Of a stretch of DNA of 64,000 nt, positions 29,288-40,285 are shown one piece after another. The translations under genes were made by a program, and so were the position numbers. Where the stretch lies: NCBI GenBank assembly GCA_010015805.1, contig ML978137.1:186001-250000 (forward strand), read 5' to 3'. The notes under the pieces were generated by a model. The model was not told where the DNA came from and searched no databases. It saw nothing but the letters and a program-made list of their open reading frames with translations. The stretch's first letter is position 1, and each line of letters starts with the position of its first letter. This stretch comes from Rhizodiscina lignyota (taxonomy: Eukaryota > Ascomycota > Dothideomycetes > Aulographales > Rhizodiscinaceae).

Positions 29288-30187
29288 CTAGGCATCAGAA
29301 CTAGATCGTCGAGACCAGAGCGTGGATTTTGAATCAGCAATTGAGTGATCATAATCTCCGGCAGAACGAAGAATGAACAGCCAATGAATGCTGCCAGTCA
29401 TTATTTGCAGCTTGGTGCTGAAATTCAAATTCCTCAGAAAGATTGTCCGGTCGTAGAGGAGGCCATCCACGTGGCGCCGTTTATTTGTCACCCGCACGCG
29501 ATAGTAGGACTGCGCCGCAGTCGCTTGGCTCTCCACGTAGACATGAAGGGCCTTCGGTAAGCGGGATGGTAAGCGGGATACGATCGCTCCTTTGTTTCCT
29601 AGCTGATCCTGACTTTGAACGTTGAGAATGCGTCTTTGGGGGTCATACACGAGCACTTTGGGGTTCCTAGTTTGAGGGCAGTTCCAAGCTAGTTCGCTTT
29701 GGGGATAGTCGTGTTCTGCCAGGATCCACTTTGGACGCGACAAGTCGGACAACTTTCGAATGTAACCGGCTTGTTCGTTCAGGCTGCCTGAAAGAACTCG
29801 ATTCTTTCTTTGCAGCCTCTGCATTTCAAAACTTCCGTCAGCGACATCATCATCCAGGTGCTTCTGGCCTTCAAAATCGGTATCTCCATGCGGCGGCGCG
29901 ACATCTTGGAGATCTTGCAATATGGCTTGCGCCTCATCTCTATCGAGCTGATCGAACTTCACGTTGAAGAGCAATCCAGGATATCCAGATGCAGCCGGAA
30001 TCCTTTGCTGGTATTGTAGGAGCAACTCTTCGGCTTGTTGAAGCTGTGATTGGAGTTGCCATAACTCTTTCTGCGCGTCAGCAGTCTGGTCCTGCGTTTC
30101 CCGTGTCGCCTCAGCCCATCGTGCTGCCAGTTGAACGGTGCTGATGATATTCGCAACAGCAGCGGTTATCGACAGCGCCTCCGCCAT
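29288..30187 (-). CDS. Protein with an NLR/STAND-type fungal N-terminal domain, 299 aa
   Basis: A single exon from ATG 30187-30185. The first 20 residues, MAEALSITAAVANIISTVQL, followed by an amphipathic Gln-rich helix (residues 38-62, KELWQLQSQLQQAEELLLQY), match the style of N-terminal domains found on fungal NLR-like STAND proteins and related stand-alone proteins (MAExxxxxxxVxxxxxxxxxx pattern). No P-loop, NACHT or repeat domain follows. The central part is acidic and coiled-coil-like, and the C-terminal 130 residues contain hydrophobic strands (PKVLVYDPQRRILNVQ, ALHVYVES) of unknown fold. It lies divergently from a patatin-like phospholipase 943 bp away. Stand-alone domains of this type can be signalling partners or leftovers of larger receptors; which applies here is unknown. 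Confidence 0.65.
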   Translation of the reverse strand: MAEALSITAAVANIISTVQLAARWAEATRETQDQTADAQKELWQLQSQLQQAEELLLQYQQRIPAASGYPGLLFNVKFDQLDRDEAQAILQDLQDVAPPHGDTDFEGQKHLDDDVADGSFEMQRLQRKNRVLSGSLNEQAGYIRKLSDLSRPKWILAEHDYPQSELAWNCPQTRNPKVLVYDPQRRILNVQSQDQLGNKGAIVSRLPSRLPKALHVYVESQATAAQSYYRVRVTNKRRHVDGLLYDRTIFLRNLNFSTKLQIMTGSIHWLFILRSAGDYDHSIADSKSTLWSRRSSSDA

Positions 30188-31130
30188 GAACGTGGTTTTC
30201 CTGGGTCAATCCGAAATAGGAGTATTGGAGCGAGGCACCGTCGTCGAAAATGGAAATGGAGTACACTGCCATGGACTTCTTCCAAGTGCATAGATACCGG
30301 GCGGCCATCTTCTAGTATCGGTAAGAATTACATTTTTCTTATAAAGGAGCTCGCCTCTTTGCATTTGCCAGGCTGAAAATCTGAGTGACGCTGCTTGACC
30401 TCAAATCTGTCTCGCGCCGAGCCCTGCTATACGCGGCTCCAATAGAAAAGCTGGGTAAGCGAGTGGCTTGCAAGCCTCCTCAAAGCCGCCGAGCTCTCGA
30501 TTTTACTTCTGCGAATCATCTCTGACTGAACATCAGGCAGCTGATGATCAATTTGCGGCCTTCCGTGCCTCACAATCTTTGCTCTCTTGTAAAGTTCTGT
30601 TTCGAATGGAAGGGCAAGTTTCATGATTTTTTAAAAAGATCAGATGCGCATCGCACGGACAACTTAGTATATTAAGATAGATGCTGCTATTTCTTCATTT
30701 CAACAGTGCTATACTTTCAGCTCTTATGCTCCGAGCCTGATGGGCTAAGCGATCAATATGGCTTGCCTTCCTCAGGTCGTTTCGGTGGCTGCTGCACCTC
30801 GCTACAGCATGACTGATCCGGAGTGCCCCATATAAGCTTTGGCGATGCGCCCATCAAATCACACCTGGATGGGGAGGCGCTCGAGTGAAAGAAGTATGGA
30901 GGACAGTCCAGATCTCACCCTGAAGCTCTCAGGGCTTTTACTGCGCCCCTCATTCTGAGCCTCTGTATTCAGACGTGACTTGAGATGCCTGACCTGCGGG
31001 AGGACGAGGCTGCTGGAAGAAGCCAGGGCCGAGCCGCTTCTGCGTTCCACCCTCTGGTGTGGAGCGCCCGTTAAAAGGGTGTTGGGGGATTGCTCCTCGC
31101 GCAGCTGTCCAGCTCGCACACTGTTCAAAT
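30188..31130. promoter_or_regulatory. Divergent intergenic region of the NLR-N / patatin pair
   Basis: This is 943 bases between two outward-facing starts and presumably contains both promoters. No open frame, repeat or recognised binding site stands out; the stretch 30640-30720 is AT-rich. Confidence 0.45.
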
Positions 31131-33017
31131 ATGGCTGCAGTCGCTCAGCGTAGCATTCAAACAGAACCGTCCCATGTGGTTCTCATTCGACGACATTCCC
31201 AAATTCGAAGCATCAATGAATCACGACCGGATTCTCCAAGACCCGAAGAGCTGGCGCCGCAATCAGACGATCCTTACGCTAGGATCATACATGGGGAGAC
31301 TTTCAGGACAGAGACTACCATGCCTTCTACCGCGGGGCACATGTCAAAGAACTGGGATCGCAAAGCCGTGTTGTGTATGGGTGAGCTCCATGTAGTGTTT
31401 TGCATTTCTTCCTTCCCATTGCTCACTTTCTCGCAGACGGTGGAGGCATTCGCGGATATGCCCAACTGCAAATCATCAATGAACTCATGAATCGAGTTGA
31501 AAGACTCGAGAAGAATGAAGCGACTCCTCATGAGTCCAGTTTTGCCCCTGCATACGACAGACAATCCTATAACCATAGCGACCAGCATACTGATTTCCTA
31601 TTGAACACTTCTTCAACCGACGCTGCCTTCAGGGAACGAAATCAGAATGACCTATCATCGAGTATAACATCCAATAGCAGCGATGCTGCCCGCAAATGTA
31701 CCGCGCACATTCGGAAAAGTAATAGCAAGGAAGACAATGGTAGGCCTCCAATACCGAAGGGTTATCTGCCCTGTCATTACTTTGACTACATGTTCGGCAC
31801 GAGCACAGGAGGACTCAATGCCACCAAACTAGGTCGACTGCGGATGCCTGTGTGCGACTGTATCACCAACTACCCGGATATGGCACAAAAAGTCTTCGGA
31901 TCCTCTCGTCTCAGCTTTAAAGGTATTATCCGCAGTAGATATGACCATACCAACCTTGAGACAGAGATCAAAAAGCTCGTAGACAAGCATAAGCCACTCA
32001 AACACAGTGATCGCCACGCGCGCTATCCTAGTCCAAAGGACCTCTGTAGAACGTAAGCTCATTTCACCCTCACCGCGGCCTAAAGCTAATTGAAGCAGCG
32101 TTGTCGTCGCAAAACGAGTTGATACAAATGGCGATTCCGAAGAGAAGTACACCTTTAGAACATATGATCATTATAAGGGTGTCACTGGCGAACTTCGAAT
32201 TCCCAATCCGGGACCCGCTGATGACCATAATATTGGGCTCGTCGCAAGAGCAACATCAGCTGCACCCGGATACTTTGACCCCGTCGTCATTGGTGAAGTT
32301 CAATACGTGGATGGCGCCTCGGGATTCAATAACCCGACAGAGATTGCTCTGAACGAGGTTTTAGCTAAGGAAGGATATCACTTTGCTCAATCCTCAAGTC
32401 GACACGACATCGAGTCCAGCATGACAGAATTTCCAGTCCATGTACTGATTAGCGTGGGCACTGGAACGAAGGGCATAGTCTCTCATGCGAAGCGAAAACA
32501 CCCTCGCATCGCCGATATTGGCTTCATTCGAAAAGGAATAAATCTTATGGAGAGGGTTAAACGCGTGCTCACCGACGTCGACTCAGTCCATGAGCGGGTT
32601 GAAGAGAGAATGAAGGGATTCGGGGAGTACTACAGATTCCCCGGCCCTGAAGGCATCGGTAGATTGAAGCTTGACGAATGGAAGCCTGCAAGGAGAGGCC
32701 ATCCGAGCACTCAAGAGCAGATTGAAGTGAAGGTGAAGGAATACGTGAAAGAGGAAGCCGTGAGCCAGAAACTAGACCAGTGTGCTCATTCATTGGTACG
32801 TTTAAGACGAGCTCGACTCGGCGAAGACGAATCGAGATGGAAGAGATTCACATACTGCACAACATACCTTTGCCCTGTCTGCGGTGACGAGCCGACCACT
32901 TTACCCGGGAAGCTTCGAAGACACATCGAAAAGAGTCATCCGGACCAACTTTGGAAGATTGACGAGATACTGCGGAATAGCGAACAGTATCCGGAGATCC
33001 CAGGAGGACCCTGGTAA
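31131..33017 (+). CDS. Patatin-like phospholipase with C-terminal C2H2-like zinc finger, 594 aa
   Basis: Exons 31131-31380, 31437-32052 and 32099-33017 join exactly; the first intron falls inside the codon for the first residue of the oxyanion-hole motif. Patatin landmarks are complete: DGGGIRGY at 84-91, HYFDYMFGTSTGG with nucleophile S206, and VDGASGFNNP with the dyad D360. The PKDLCRTVVVAKR and SAAPGYFDPV segments are also typical. A Ser/Asn-rich insertion (about 105-190) separates the first two motifs. At the C terminus CPVCGDEPTTLPGKLRRHIE (C547, C550, H564, H569) looks like a C2H2-type finger. The enzyme class hydrolyses acyl esters of phospholipids. In fungi patatin domains serve as effectors of NLR-like death or immune proteins, which fits the divergent NLR-N gene. 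There is no signal peptide. Confidence 0.9.
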
Positions 33018-34074
33018 CGTTAATTTTGTCGCATCCCTTCGTCTTGGCTATTTACTGTTTGCGACTTCTTGTCTAGAGCTTTTGGTCGGACAAGGCATTC
33101 ATCGCTAGTTGGTCTTTTGGAGCACGATACCCAATACCTTTCCGCGTTTCTGTATCTATATTGCAACATATGAGGCTATGAGGATTAGTTCCGCGTCTTG
33201 TACAACATGCCTGAGATTTCTCGCTATTCAAAGATTCTGTCCAAAAGGAGACTAAGAGAAAAGTACTTGCTAGCATATCATGGGGACGAGGTGCCGGAGC
33301 TTGAGATCGTACTAAAACCTCTGAAAGCGCGAAAACAGCAATATATTCCTTGAGGTTAAGTTTTCAAGCTATGCTGTGAGTGGTATCGGCTTTGTCGATG
33401 CGACTATTCCTCGTCAGGCTTGTCCAACCGAAAATTTTGCGGAGGCGGTCCATGCTGACGATGGGCGTCGGGAAAAAGAAATTTGATGGCCGATAATCTA
33501 CTCGTCCTTCAATCCCTCTTGCTCAACACCATTATTCCTTTAGTTACTACACCCTAATAAGTCAATCAATCATTTCTTTCTGCACAGCGAGGTGGACAAT
33601 ATATACTTTGCTATTGCTTGGCCGTCGTCAGGGAGTGTGAGATTAAAGCTTGTATCGTATCTTACAAGGAGGACTAGGCATGCGGCTATCCCGCGCTACG
33701 CCGGCATACGATACTCCACACCAGCATCATCATGCTTTATCTCTTATCGACGCCTTGAGAACACCCGTTCTGTGGGAGGGTGTCAGCGGAATACCTGAAG
33801 CAGATCATGGATCGCCACTCTTCCACGCGATGTGCGGAGAGCGCCTCAAGCTGCACGCTGCAAGAGCTCCTTCCTTCGGGCGCGGCACGCTATCAGGAAC
33901 AGGCAGGTTTCCGGCGATAGCTACCTAGATGCAGTACCTTGTTGATCCGCGTCACGCTCACATAAAAAGACCGTGTCGTAGGCTTCCACAAATTTTCTGT
34001 TAGTCGCCGGGGTTTGCATCAATTGAGTCGCGTGCTCTCCTCCTTACTTCTCAATTGGCTTCTGCTCGCTCAAG
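33018..34074. other. Intergenic spacer
   Basis: Short open frames near 33592-33928 have no coding character. The last 100 bases are pyrimidine-rich and probably the 5' leader of the amine oxidase. Confidence 0.6.
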
Positions 34075-35869
34075 ATGCCCTCCCGTACATTCAATGGAGC
34101 TCTCAAGCTCGTCATTACTCTCTTTGCGCTTGTGAATGTGATCTCTGCCGTCGCCATTGAGTCTCGCGGCCACCCTTCGGGCTATGACCACACCGAGAAA
34201 CAATGCAAGAAGACCAAGGTTGCAATCTTGTATGTAAGAAGTGGCCTTTGAGTACCAGTTCATACTAATGAATTATAGAGGTGCAGGTACCACCGGCATC
34301 ACTGCTGCGGTGAGCAATTGAGCATGCGGTCCGCGAATTCAGCAGCATTGAGCTGACCCAACTCCAGCAAGCATTGTCCAACCAATCAATATCCGACTTT
34401 CTCATCGTTGAATACAAAGACGAGATTGGTGGACGCGTCGCGCACACTACCTTCGGCAAGAAAGACGACGGCACACCGTACGTGGTAGAGCTCGGTGCCA
34501 ATTGGGTTCAGGGCCTGGGGAGCAAAGGCGGCCCGGAGAATCCAATATGGACCATGGCGAAGAAATACAAGTTGAATAACACGTTTTCTGACTACGACTC
34601 CATCTTGACCTACAACCAGCACGGTGAGAAGGATTTTGATCCCCTCTGGGATGAGTTCGACGATGCATACTCTCGCCTGGAGCAGGATGCTGGCTACATT
34701 CTCACCGACAACTTGCAAGATCGCACTGTTCGCTCTGGGTTGAGTCTGGCTGAGTGGAAGCCTCGGCTCAAGGATGATATGATGGCCGCATATGCTGTGG
34801 AATGGTGGGAATGGGGTAAGCACCAACATTGCCCGCCACGGAGATGAATCACTTACGCAGAATAGATTGGGAAACATCCTATACACCTGATGAGTCGGGA
34901 TTAGTCTTCGGTATCACCGGCTTTAACGCCACATTCTATCAATACAGCGACGAGAACAATTACGTTTGGGATCAACGCGGGTTCAACTACTTCATCAAGC
35001 GCGAGTCAGAGACCTACCTGAAGCCGAACGATCCCCGTCTTCTTCTGAGCACCATCGTTACGAACATAACATACTCAGACACTGGAGTAACCGTTTACAC
35101 TGATGATGGAGGCTGCATCAGCGCAGACTACGCCATATGCACCTTCTCGGTCGGCGTTCTGCAGCACGAAGTCGTGACATTCGAGCCCAAACTTCCGCAG
35201 TGGAAGAAAGACTCCATCGAGATGTTCCAGATGGGCACATACACGAAAATCTTCCTGCAATTCAATACGACCTTCTGGGATGAGAAGACGCAGTTCTTCC
35301 TCTATGCCGACCCGTATACCCGCGGCTGGTATCCACTCTGGCAGTCCCTTTCAGTTCCTGGCTTCCTCCCGGGCTCAAATATCCTATTCGTTACAGTCGT
35401 GGAAGAGCAGTCTTACACCGCAGAGCGCCAGACCGATGAGGAAACGAAGGAAGAAGTCATGGAAGTGTTGAGGAAGATGTTCCCAAATATCACCGTCCCG
35501 GAGCCCATCGAATTCATGTACCCTCGTTGGAGCAACGAACCATGGGCATTCGGAAGCTATTCAAATTGGCCACCTGCTACGACGCTCGAGATGCATCAGA
35601 ATCTGCGCGCAAATGTGGATAGGCTATATTTTGCAGGCGAGGCGACGAGCGCGAGCTACTTCGGTTTCCTGCATGGAGCGTGGTTTGAAGGTAAAGACGT
35701 CGGAGAAAGAATTGCAGGAATGATTGGTGGCACCTGCGAGAGCGAAGCAGGAGGCTGTGGTGAAGACTTGCATTATGATGAGCTGCATGGTACCACAGAG
35801 CTTGGGGAGTATGATCTTGCGAATGGGTGGGATGTCTCCAGTTTCGTGACATATGGCTTTGATGGCTAG
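34075..35869 (+). CDS. Secreted flavin amine oxidase (polyamine oxidase-like), 545 aa
   Basis: Exons 34075-34229, 34279-34309, 34368-34815 and 34866-35869 join exactly; the second exon is only 31 nt and encodes the GAGTTG core of the FAD-binding Rossmann fold (VAILGAGTTGITAA, residues 53-58). The first 30 residues (MPSRTFNGALKLVITLFALV then NVISAVA) form a signal peptide. Further landmarks: VVELGANWVQGLG (substrate and flavin contact), FEWDWETSYTP-type junction created by splicing, and the C-terminal FAD motif RLYFAGEATSASYFGFLHGAW. This fits the polyamine / monoamine oxidase family that oxidises amines, releasing hydrogen peroxide and an aldehyde. Secretion means it acts outside the cell or in the wall. 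Substrate specificity (spermine, spermidine, other amines) is not readable. Confidence 0.94.
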
Positions 35870-36897
35870 AGAAGGCGAGATCTTAGCGAAGGCACTGGAA
35901 TGGTAGTTCCTTGTATATATCCCGAGATGTCACTCAAATTCTCAGACAGCATGCGAAACAATGCGTGCAGTTCATGCTCCCGAGACTCAGACATTGTCAG
36001 CCTGAACACCAAGACCCTGCGAGTTCATTGCACCGGTAAAGCCAGCATTGTACGGCGACTTGTACGTTGCATAATGTAGATTTACCACTTCACCATCACT
36101 TTCAAGAGGCCATACATAAATCATGCTTCCACTCCGGAAGTCTGTCTGGCTCACCACCAGGCCAAATCACCTTCGAACAATCTTACAGCAACATCTTAAT
36201 CGGTCCATCTGCTAAGGCGCTGAGCGGCCATATCAACATTACAGCTTCGAATTCTCGTCCTCCGACATCCATTAGCGTCTTCATCTTCCTCAACCCGCTA
36301 AACATCATGCGTTCTCCTCCTCCAAACCCATCTCCAAACTTTCAGCAGCACCCTGCTTCTTTCCTCCTGCTATTATTCAACCGGACGATTGGTGGGAGCC
36401 GTGTCTTCTTGATTGGCGGCTCACTTGTGATGACGTGCTATACATCGGTCACATCGCCAATTTAGATATGAGGCGGATGCATGGAGAAGAATGAGGATTG
36501 AGTAGCCGCGAGGGCACCAATGCGCAGGCAGGGCGTAAGCGGAAGACAAGAGCAATGGGAATATCGCACAGAAAAAGAAGTTGTATCATCTCCCTTAGGC
36601 GCAAATGAAGAGCAGAAAAGCTAAACAATAATATATGGGTTTGACTCTCACTTAATGAGAATTGATTGGAACTGTCTCAGACATGGTGGAGTGCGGCCAA
36701 TTTCCTTTCAGCCATGTCGCGGATATCGTTCGGCCTGTTTCTCGACCGCATTGTATGCCTGTTCCTCTTTCATTTCTCGCATGAGAAGGTCCTGCTCTGA
36801 CACTTTTAGCCCACCTTGATACAGCAATCCTTTAGCATTCCGGGGTCTATTTCTTTCTATTCGCACTTTCATTCCTCGTCCGTCTGCAGTGTCTTCT
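35870..36897. other. Intergenic spacer between convergent genes
   Basis: One 132-codon plus-strand frame (36067-36465) is Ser/Pro/His-rich and starts in the 3' flank of the oxidase; I do not accept it as a gene. No repeats seen. Confidence 0.55.
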
Positions 36898-37894
36898 TCA
36901 CAGCTCTTTCACGCCATTCTCTTTCGCTGTGCGGGGCTCTTTCGAACCTCCATTCTGACTCCTTTGTCCCTTCAATTGTTGGCTTAAGGCAACATAGTAG
37001 TTCGGCTCCTGGCGGCCGTACTGTATAATCGCCCAAAGGTCACTCAACGTGAGCAAAGTGCTGGTTGACATGGCAATGCCAACATAGAGAGGTGCTGCAG
37101 GAATCCAGCCGAGAAATGATCCAGGAATAAGGAGATCGCAGCCGTCGCTGATGAAATCTTTATAAAATCGTGCTCTATATTTCTGTAGCTCTGCTTCTGG
37201 AGGCCCTGTACCTGTCGTTGGGTTGCTTTTGCTTGCATTTTCATTTGTATTATTGTCGGCTGCCGGCTTGACCCTAAACATGATGAGCATGATTGCATAG
37301 GCCGATGTTAAAAACGATGTTCCAATCGCATAGAACCAGAACTTTGAAGCTTCCCGAAAGATGTCTAGTTCCCATTGAGCGTTTGTAATACCGATCGCAT
37401 TCGACTATTGATTCGAATAAGCCGCTATCGTCCGCTGGACAGACACTTGCAGAAGTCGATACGAGAATGAAGAGACGTACAATAGTGAGCATTTCAAGAA
37501 AGAAGTATATACTCAGAAAGGTCTGTTTACTGAAATTCAGGAGCACTATAGTGTCGTTCAATCCGCCACTGGAATAAATGGCTAGTGCAGCAGTGCCACA
37601 GTCGATCCACTTGTGGAGGCGAAAGAAACGCCTTGCTTATTGATGTGAATATCACTCTCAGGGACATACAATTGGAATACTAACACACTGCCACTTGCGA
37701 ACGTGTAAGAAGCCATGGCGCTGCTGCAGCTTGAGACGTCGTGAGTGCGACTCCAATCTGCGTCAGTGCCTGTACCAGGCGGAGTGTCTTCTCCAATGCA
37801 ACTGAACAATGATTTAGCGCTTCCGAAGAAAACTGCCTTCGACTTTGAATTCAGTACCAGCATTGTTCAAAAATTTTGCTACGGAGGCTAGCAT
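36898..37894 (-). CDS. PEX11-family peroxisomal membrane protein, 269 aa
   Basis: Four exons join exactly: 37894-37858, 37801-37687, 37631-37481 and 37404-36898 (introns 56, 55 and 76 nt). The spliced N terminus reads MLASVAKFLNN then VALEKTLRLVQALTQIG, matching the amphipathic N-terminal helix of PEX11 proteins (KTLRxxQ). RFFRLHKWIDC, LLNFSKQTFLSIYFFLEML and NAQWELDIFREASKFWFYAI are further family segments. The C-terminal DFISDGCDLLIPGSFLGWIP matches the conserved CDLxIPxxxLGW membrane-adjacent motif, followed by a membrane span. PEX11 proteins insert in the peroxisomal membrane and promote its elongation and division. The fungal Pex11C-type branch is most likely. It lies back to back with the cytochrome oxidase subunit gene, 306 bp away. 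Confidence 0.9.
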
Positions 37895-38200
37895 GGTTAC
37901 GATAAGGGGAATTAAAGAACGGAGAGATGCAGTATAGTGAGATAGATCAGCGCTATCCTCCAAGTATAGACAGTCAGAATATCAGGTCTGAAAACAGCAT
38001 TCAGCTCAATTGACACAAGAATCCGATTGGCGTGCCCAAGGTGAGAAGAGACGGATGTACCTGTTTACCGAAGATTCGCCGACGGGCTTGGCGCCGCCGG
38101 GAGCTCTCGAGCGAGTTGGAATGAACGTCGACTCGAACAACCCGAACAGCACCGCAAGCTCAATATCACCACTCTCGAAGCTCCACACTCCTCGAAACCA
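37895..38200. promoter_or_regulatory. Short divergent promoter, PEX11-like / COX4
   Basis: Only 306 bases separate the two start codons, so both 5' leaders and promoters lie here. I see no recognised factor site. Confidence 0.5.
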
Positions 38201-39133
38201 TGCTGCTACGTCGCTGCGTACTTACCGCCGCTCGGCAGACCTCCGTGCGTGCGCCAATTGCTGCTCGCACTTTCACAAGCACGGTCGTACGATGTGAGGA
38301 CCCTCACACCACCACAGTCAATTGCCATTACTGGCGTCATCAAACCCATTAAGGCCCTGTACTAACATTATGTGTCTCAATTAGCCCAGGAGACAAAGGC
38401 TGACCCCGCTCCCGGCGAGCCGTCGAAGACAATGAAGAAGTTCGAAGGTACGATGGGTCCCAGCTGTCCGCACTGTGGGAGAAGACGCGTTGGCTGATAC
38501 CCTTTCTTCACTGCAGAAATTCAAACCATGGAAGATCTTCTGCCACCAGGAGCCAAGCCCGGTACTGTCCCAACCGATCTCGAACAAGCTACTGGGTTGG
38601 AGCGATTGGAGATTCTGGGCAAGATGCAGGGCGTTGATGTCTTCGACATGAAGCCCTTGGATGCGTCAAGACGAAGTACATCCCCTTGCAGTCATATCGA
38701 GACCATAAATTGGCGGGCAAATGCGCTAACCTGGTGAACTCGTCACATAGGCACATTGGAGGATCCCATCATTGTGCGTTCGTTCGGCGAGGAGCAATAT
38801 CTCGGCTGCACTGGCTACCCAGTGGACTCTCACTGGGTCTTGTGGCTCACAGTAAGATCTCCGATTGTAGAGCAAGAATTCCAAGCTCATTGTTTCTAGG
38901 TCTCTCGCGATCGACCGGTCAACAGATGCGAGGAGTGCGGTCAAGTGTACAAGATGGAGTACGTCGGCAAGCCAGAGGGCGACCACCACGACGATCACGG
39001 CCACGGTGAACACGGTCATGGGCACGAGGAGCACCACGTCGAAGATCCCGTCTACAAGCTCGGCACACGCAGCGCCAATGATGCGATTACATTCGTCGAC
39101 TACTTGAAGCCTGAATACAAGAGGGGCATGTAG
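38201..39133 (+). CDS. COX4: Cytochrome c oxidase zinc-binding subunit (yeast Cox4 / animal COX5B), 216 aa
   Basis: Five exons join exactly: 38201-38294, 38385-38447, 38517-38675, 38751-38851 and 38900-39133. The N terminus MLLRRCVLTAARQTSVRAPI is an Arg-rich, acid-free mitochondrial presequence. The core has PGTVPTDLEQATGLERLEIL and LEDPIIVRSFGEEQYLGCTG, then VDSHWVLWL and RCEECGQVYKMEYVG. The structural zinc ligands are C125, H133, C149 and C152, equivalent to the known Cys/His/Cys/Cys set of yeast Cox4. It is a peripheral matrix-side subunit of complex IV. After the last zinc ligands there is a His/Asp/Gly-rich insertion (about 162-185) absent from yeast. The C terminus FVDYLKPEYKRGM is typical of filamentous fungi. 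Confidence 0.96.
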
Positions 39134-39481
39134 GGGTCTGAATCTCGGCGTTGTACATATTCGAGCATACTCTCTTTTGTTCTCGTCCAGAGACGTCTTG
39201 TACACCTAAGAGGAATGGTTGAAAGAATCCAATAGGATCTGCATATTCGATGGGAAGTTCACCTTCTGGACGTAGATGTGGTGATGCCGTTCATCTGCCA
39301 AAAGCGTGATCCTCAACTCAGGCCACCACTTTCTACAGCCCTCAATTGGCATGTAAAGCGCTCTTTTTGGTAAAAGTGGATCCGTGCATATTGCTTATTA
39401 CTTCCCAGTCTACCGCTCCTCGTTCCAGGTATTGGCATCAACGTGGCAATCTTCCCCATGCCATTATTGAGAATTTCAATC
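39134..39481. other. Intergenic between convergent genes
   Basis: Contains the 3' flanks of the COX4 and nicotinamidase genes. No additional gene is visible. Confidence 0.6.
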
Positions 39482-40285
39482 TTAGCCTTTCGCGCTCTCC
39501 TTCACTCTCTTCAGCTCCTCGCCGTCCACCGAAACCATCTCAACCCCTTCCTTTTTCAATTCTGCCACAACATCATCCCACTCCCCTTCTCCCCCGACCG
39601 CCTTCGTCCCCTCATTCACGATCACCGTTTTAAAGCCTTCTTTCGCCGCATCTATCGCAGTCCACTTCACACAGTAATCCATCGCGAGGCCCACCACATA
39701 AACATGGGTGATCTCCCCTTTCTTTAGGATTTCCGCCAGTCCACTCTGACTGACGACCGGATCATGAAACGGCCCAGCAAACGCGCTGTACATCTCCACT
39801 AGCGGATCTTGGCCCTTCTCGACCACTTGATCGAGCTTCGAGACATCGAGCTCGGGGATGAGCTCCGCGCCGGGAGTGCCTTGGATACAGTGGTCTGGCC
39901 AGAGGCGCGTGGTAACGGTTTCGGACTTATTTCGCGGGTTTGTGATAGTGGCGAAAGAGGTAAACGGTGTGTTGCTGGGCGGTGGGTGGTTTGAGGCGAA
40001 GGAGATGTGATTGCGTGGATGCCAATCTTTTGTTGCAATACGGGTACGAAATGGAAGGGAGAGGAGATTGTTTATGACGGGTGCCACGGAGCGACCGTCT
40101 GGAACAGCGAGCGACCCATTCTAGGACGTGCGCGATCAGTGATGCCCAGAATGAAAAAAAGCACGAGAACTATAGCAATAATTGGAAAAGAGCACAGCAA
40201 AGTCCGGGATACTTACAGGAGGGCAGAAATCTTCTTGACAATCGACAACTAGGAGAGCTGGCCTGAAACTGGCTTCAGTCGCCAT
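39482..40285 (-). CDS. PNC1: Nicotinamidase (Pnc1-type isochorismatase fold), 235 aa
   Basis: Two exons, 40285-40217 and 40120-39482, join in phase 0 across a 96-nt intron. The first exon encodes LLVVDCQEDFCPP with catalytic D15, and the second carries the rest. Catalytic K125 lies in VVEKGQDPLVEMYSAF and catalytic C173 in VVGLAMDYCVKWTA. Metal ligands are D55 and H57 in KDWHPRNHISF and H100 in RLWPDHCIQG. These match the known triad and zinc site of yeast Pnc1 in order and spacing. The enzyme converts nicotinamide to nicotinic acid, feeding NAD+ salvage and lowering the sirtuin inhibitor nicotinamide, in cytosol, nucleus or peroxisome. Length agrees with the family (about 220 residues). Confidence 0.95.

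Noticed and set aside
36067-36465. 132-codon plus-strand frame
   Set aside because: Ser/Pro/His-rich, without recognised features, and located in the 3' flank between convergent genes.
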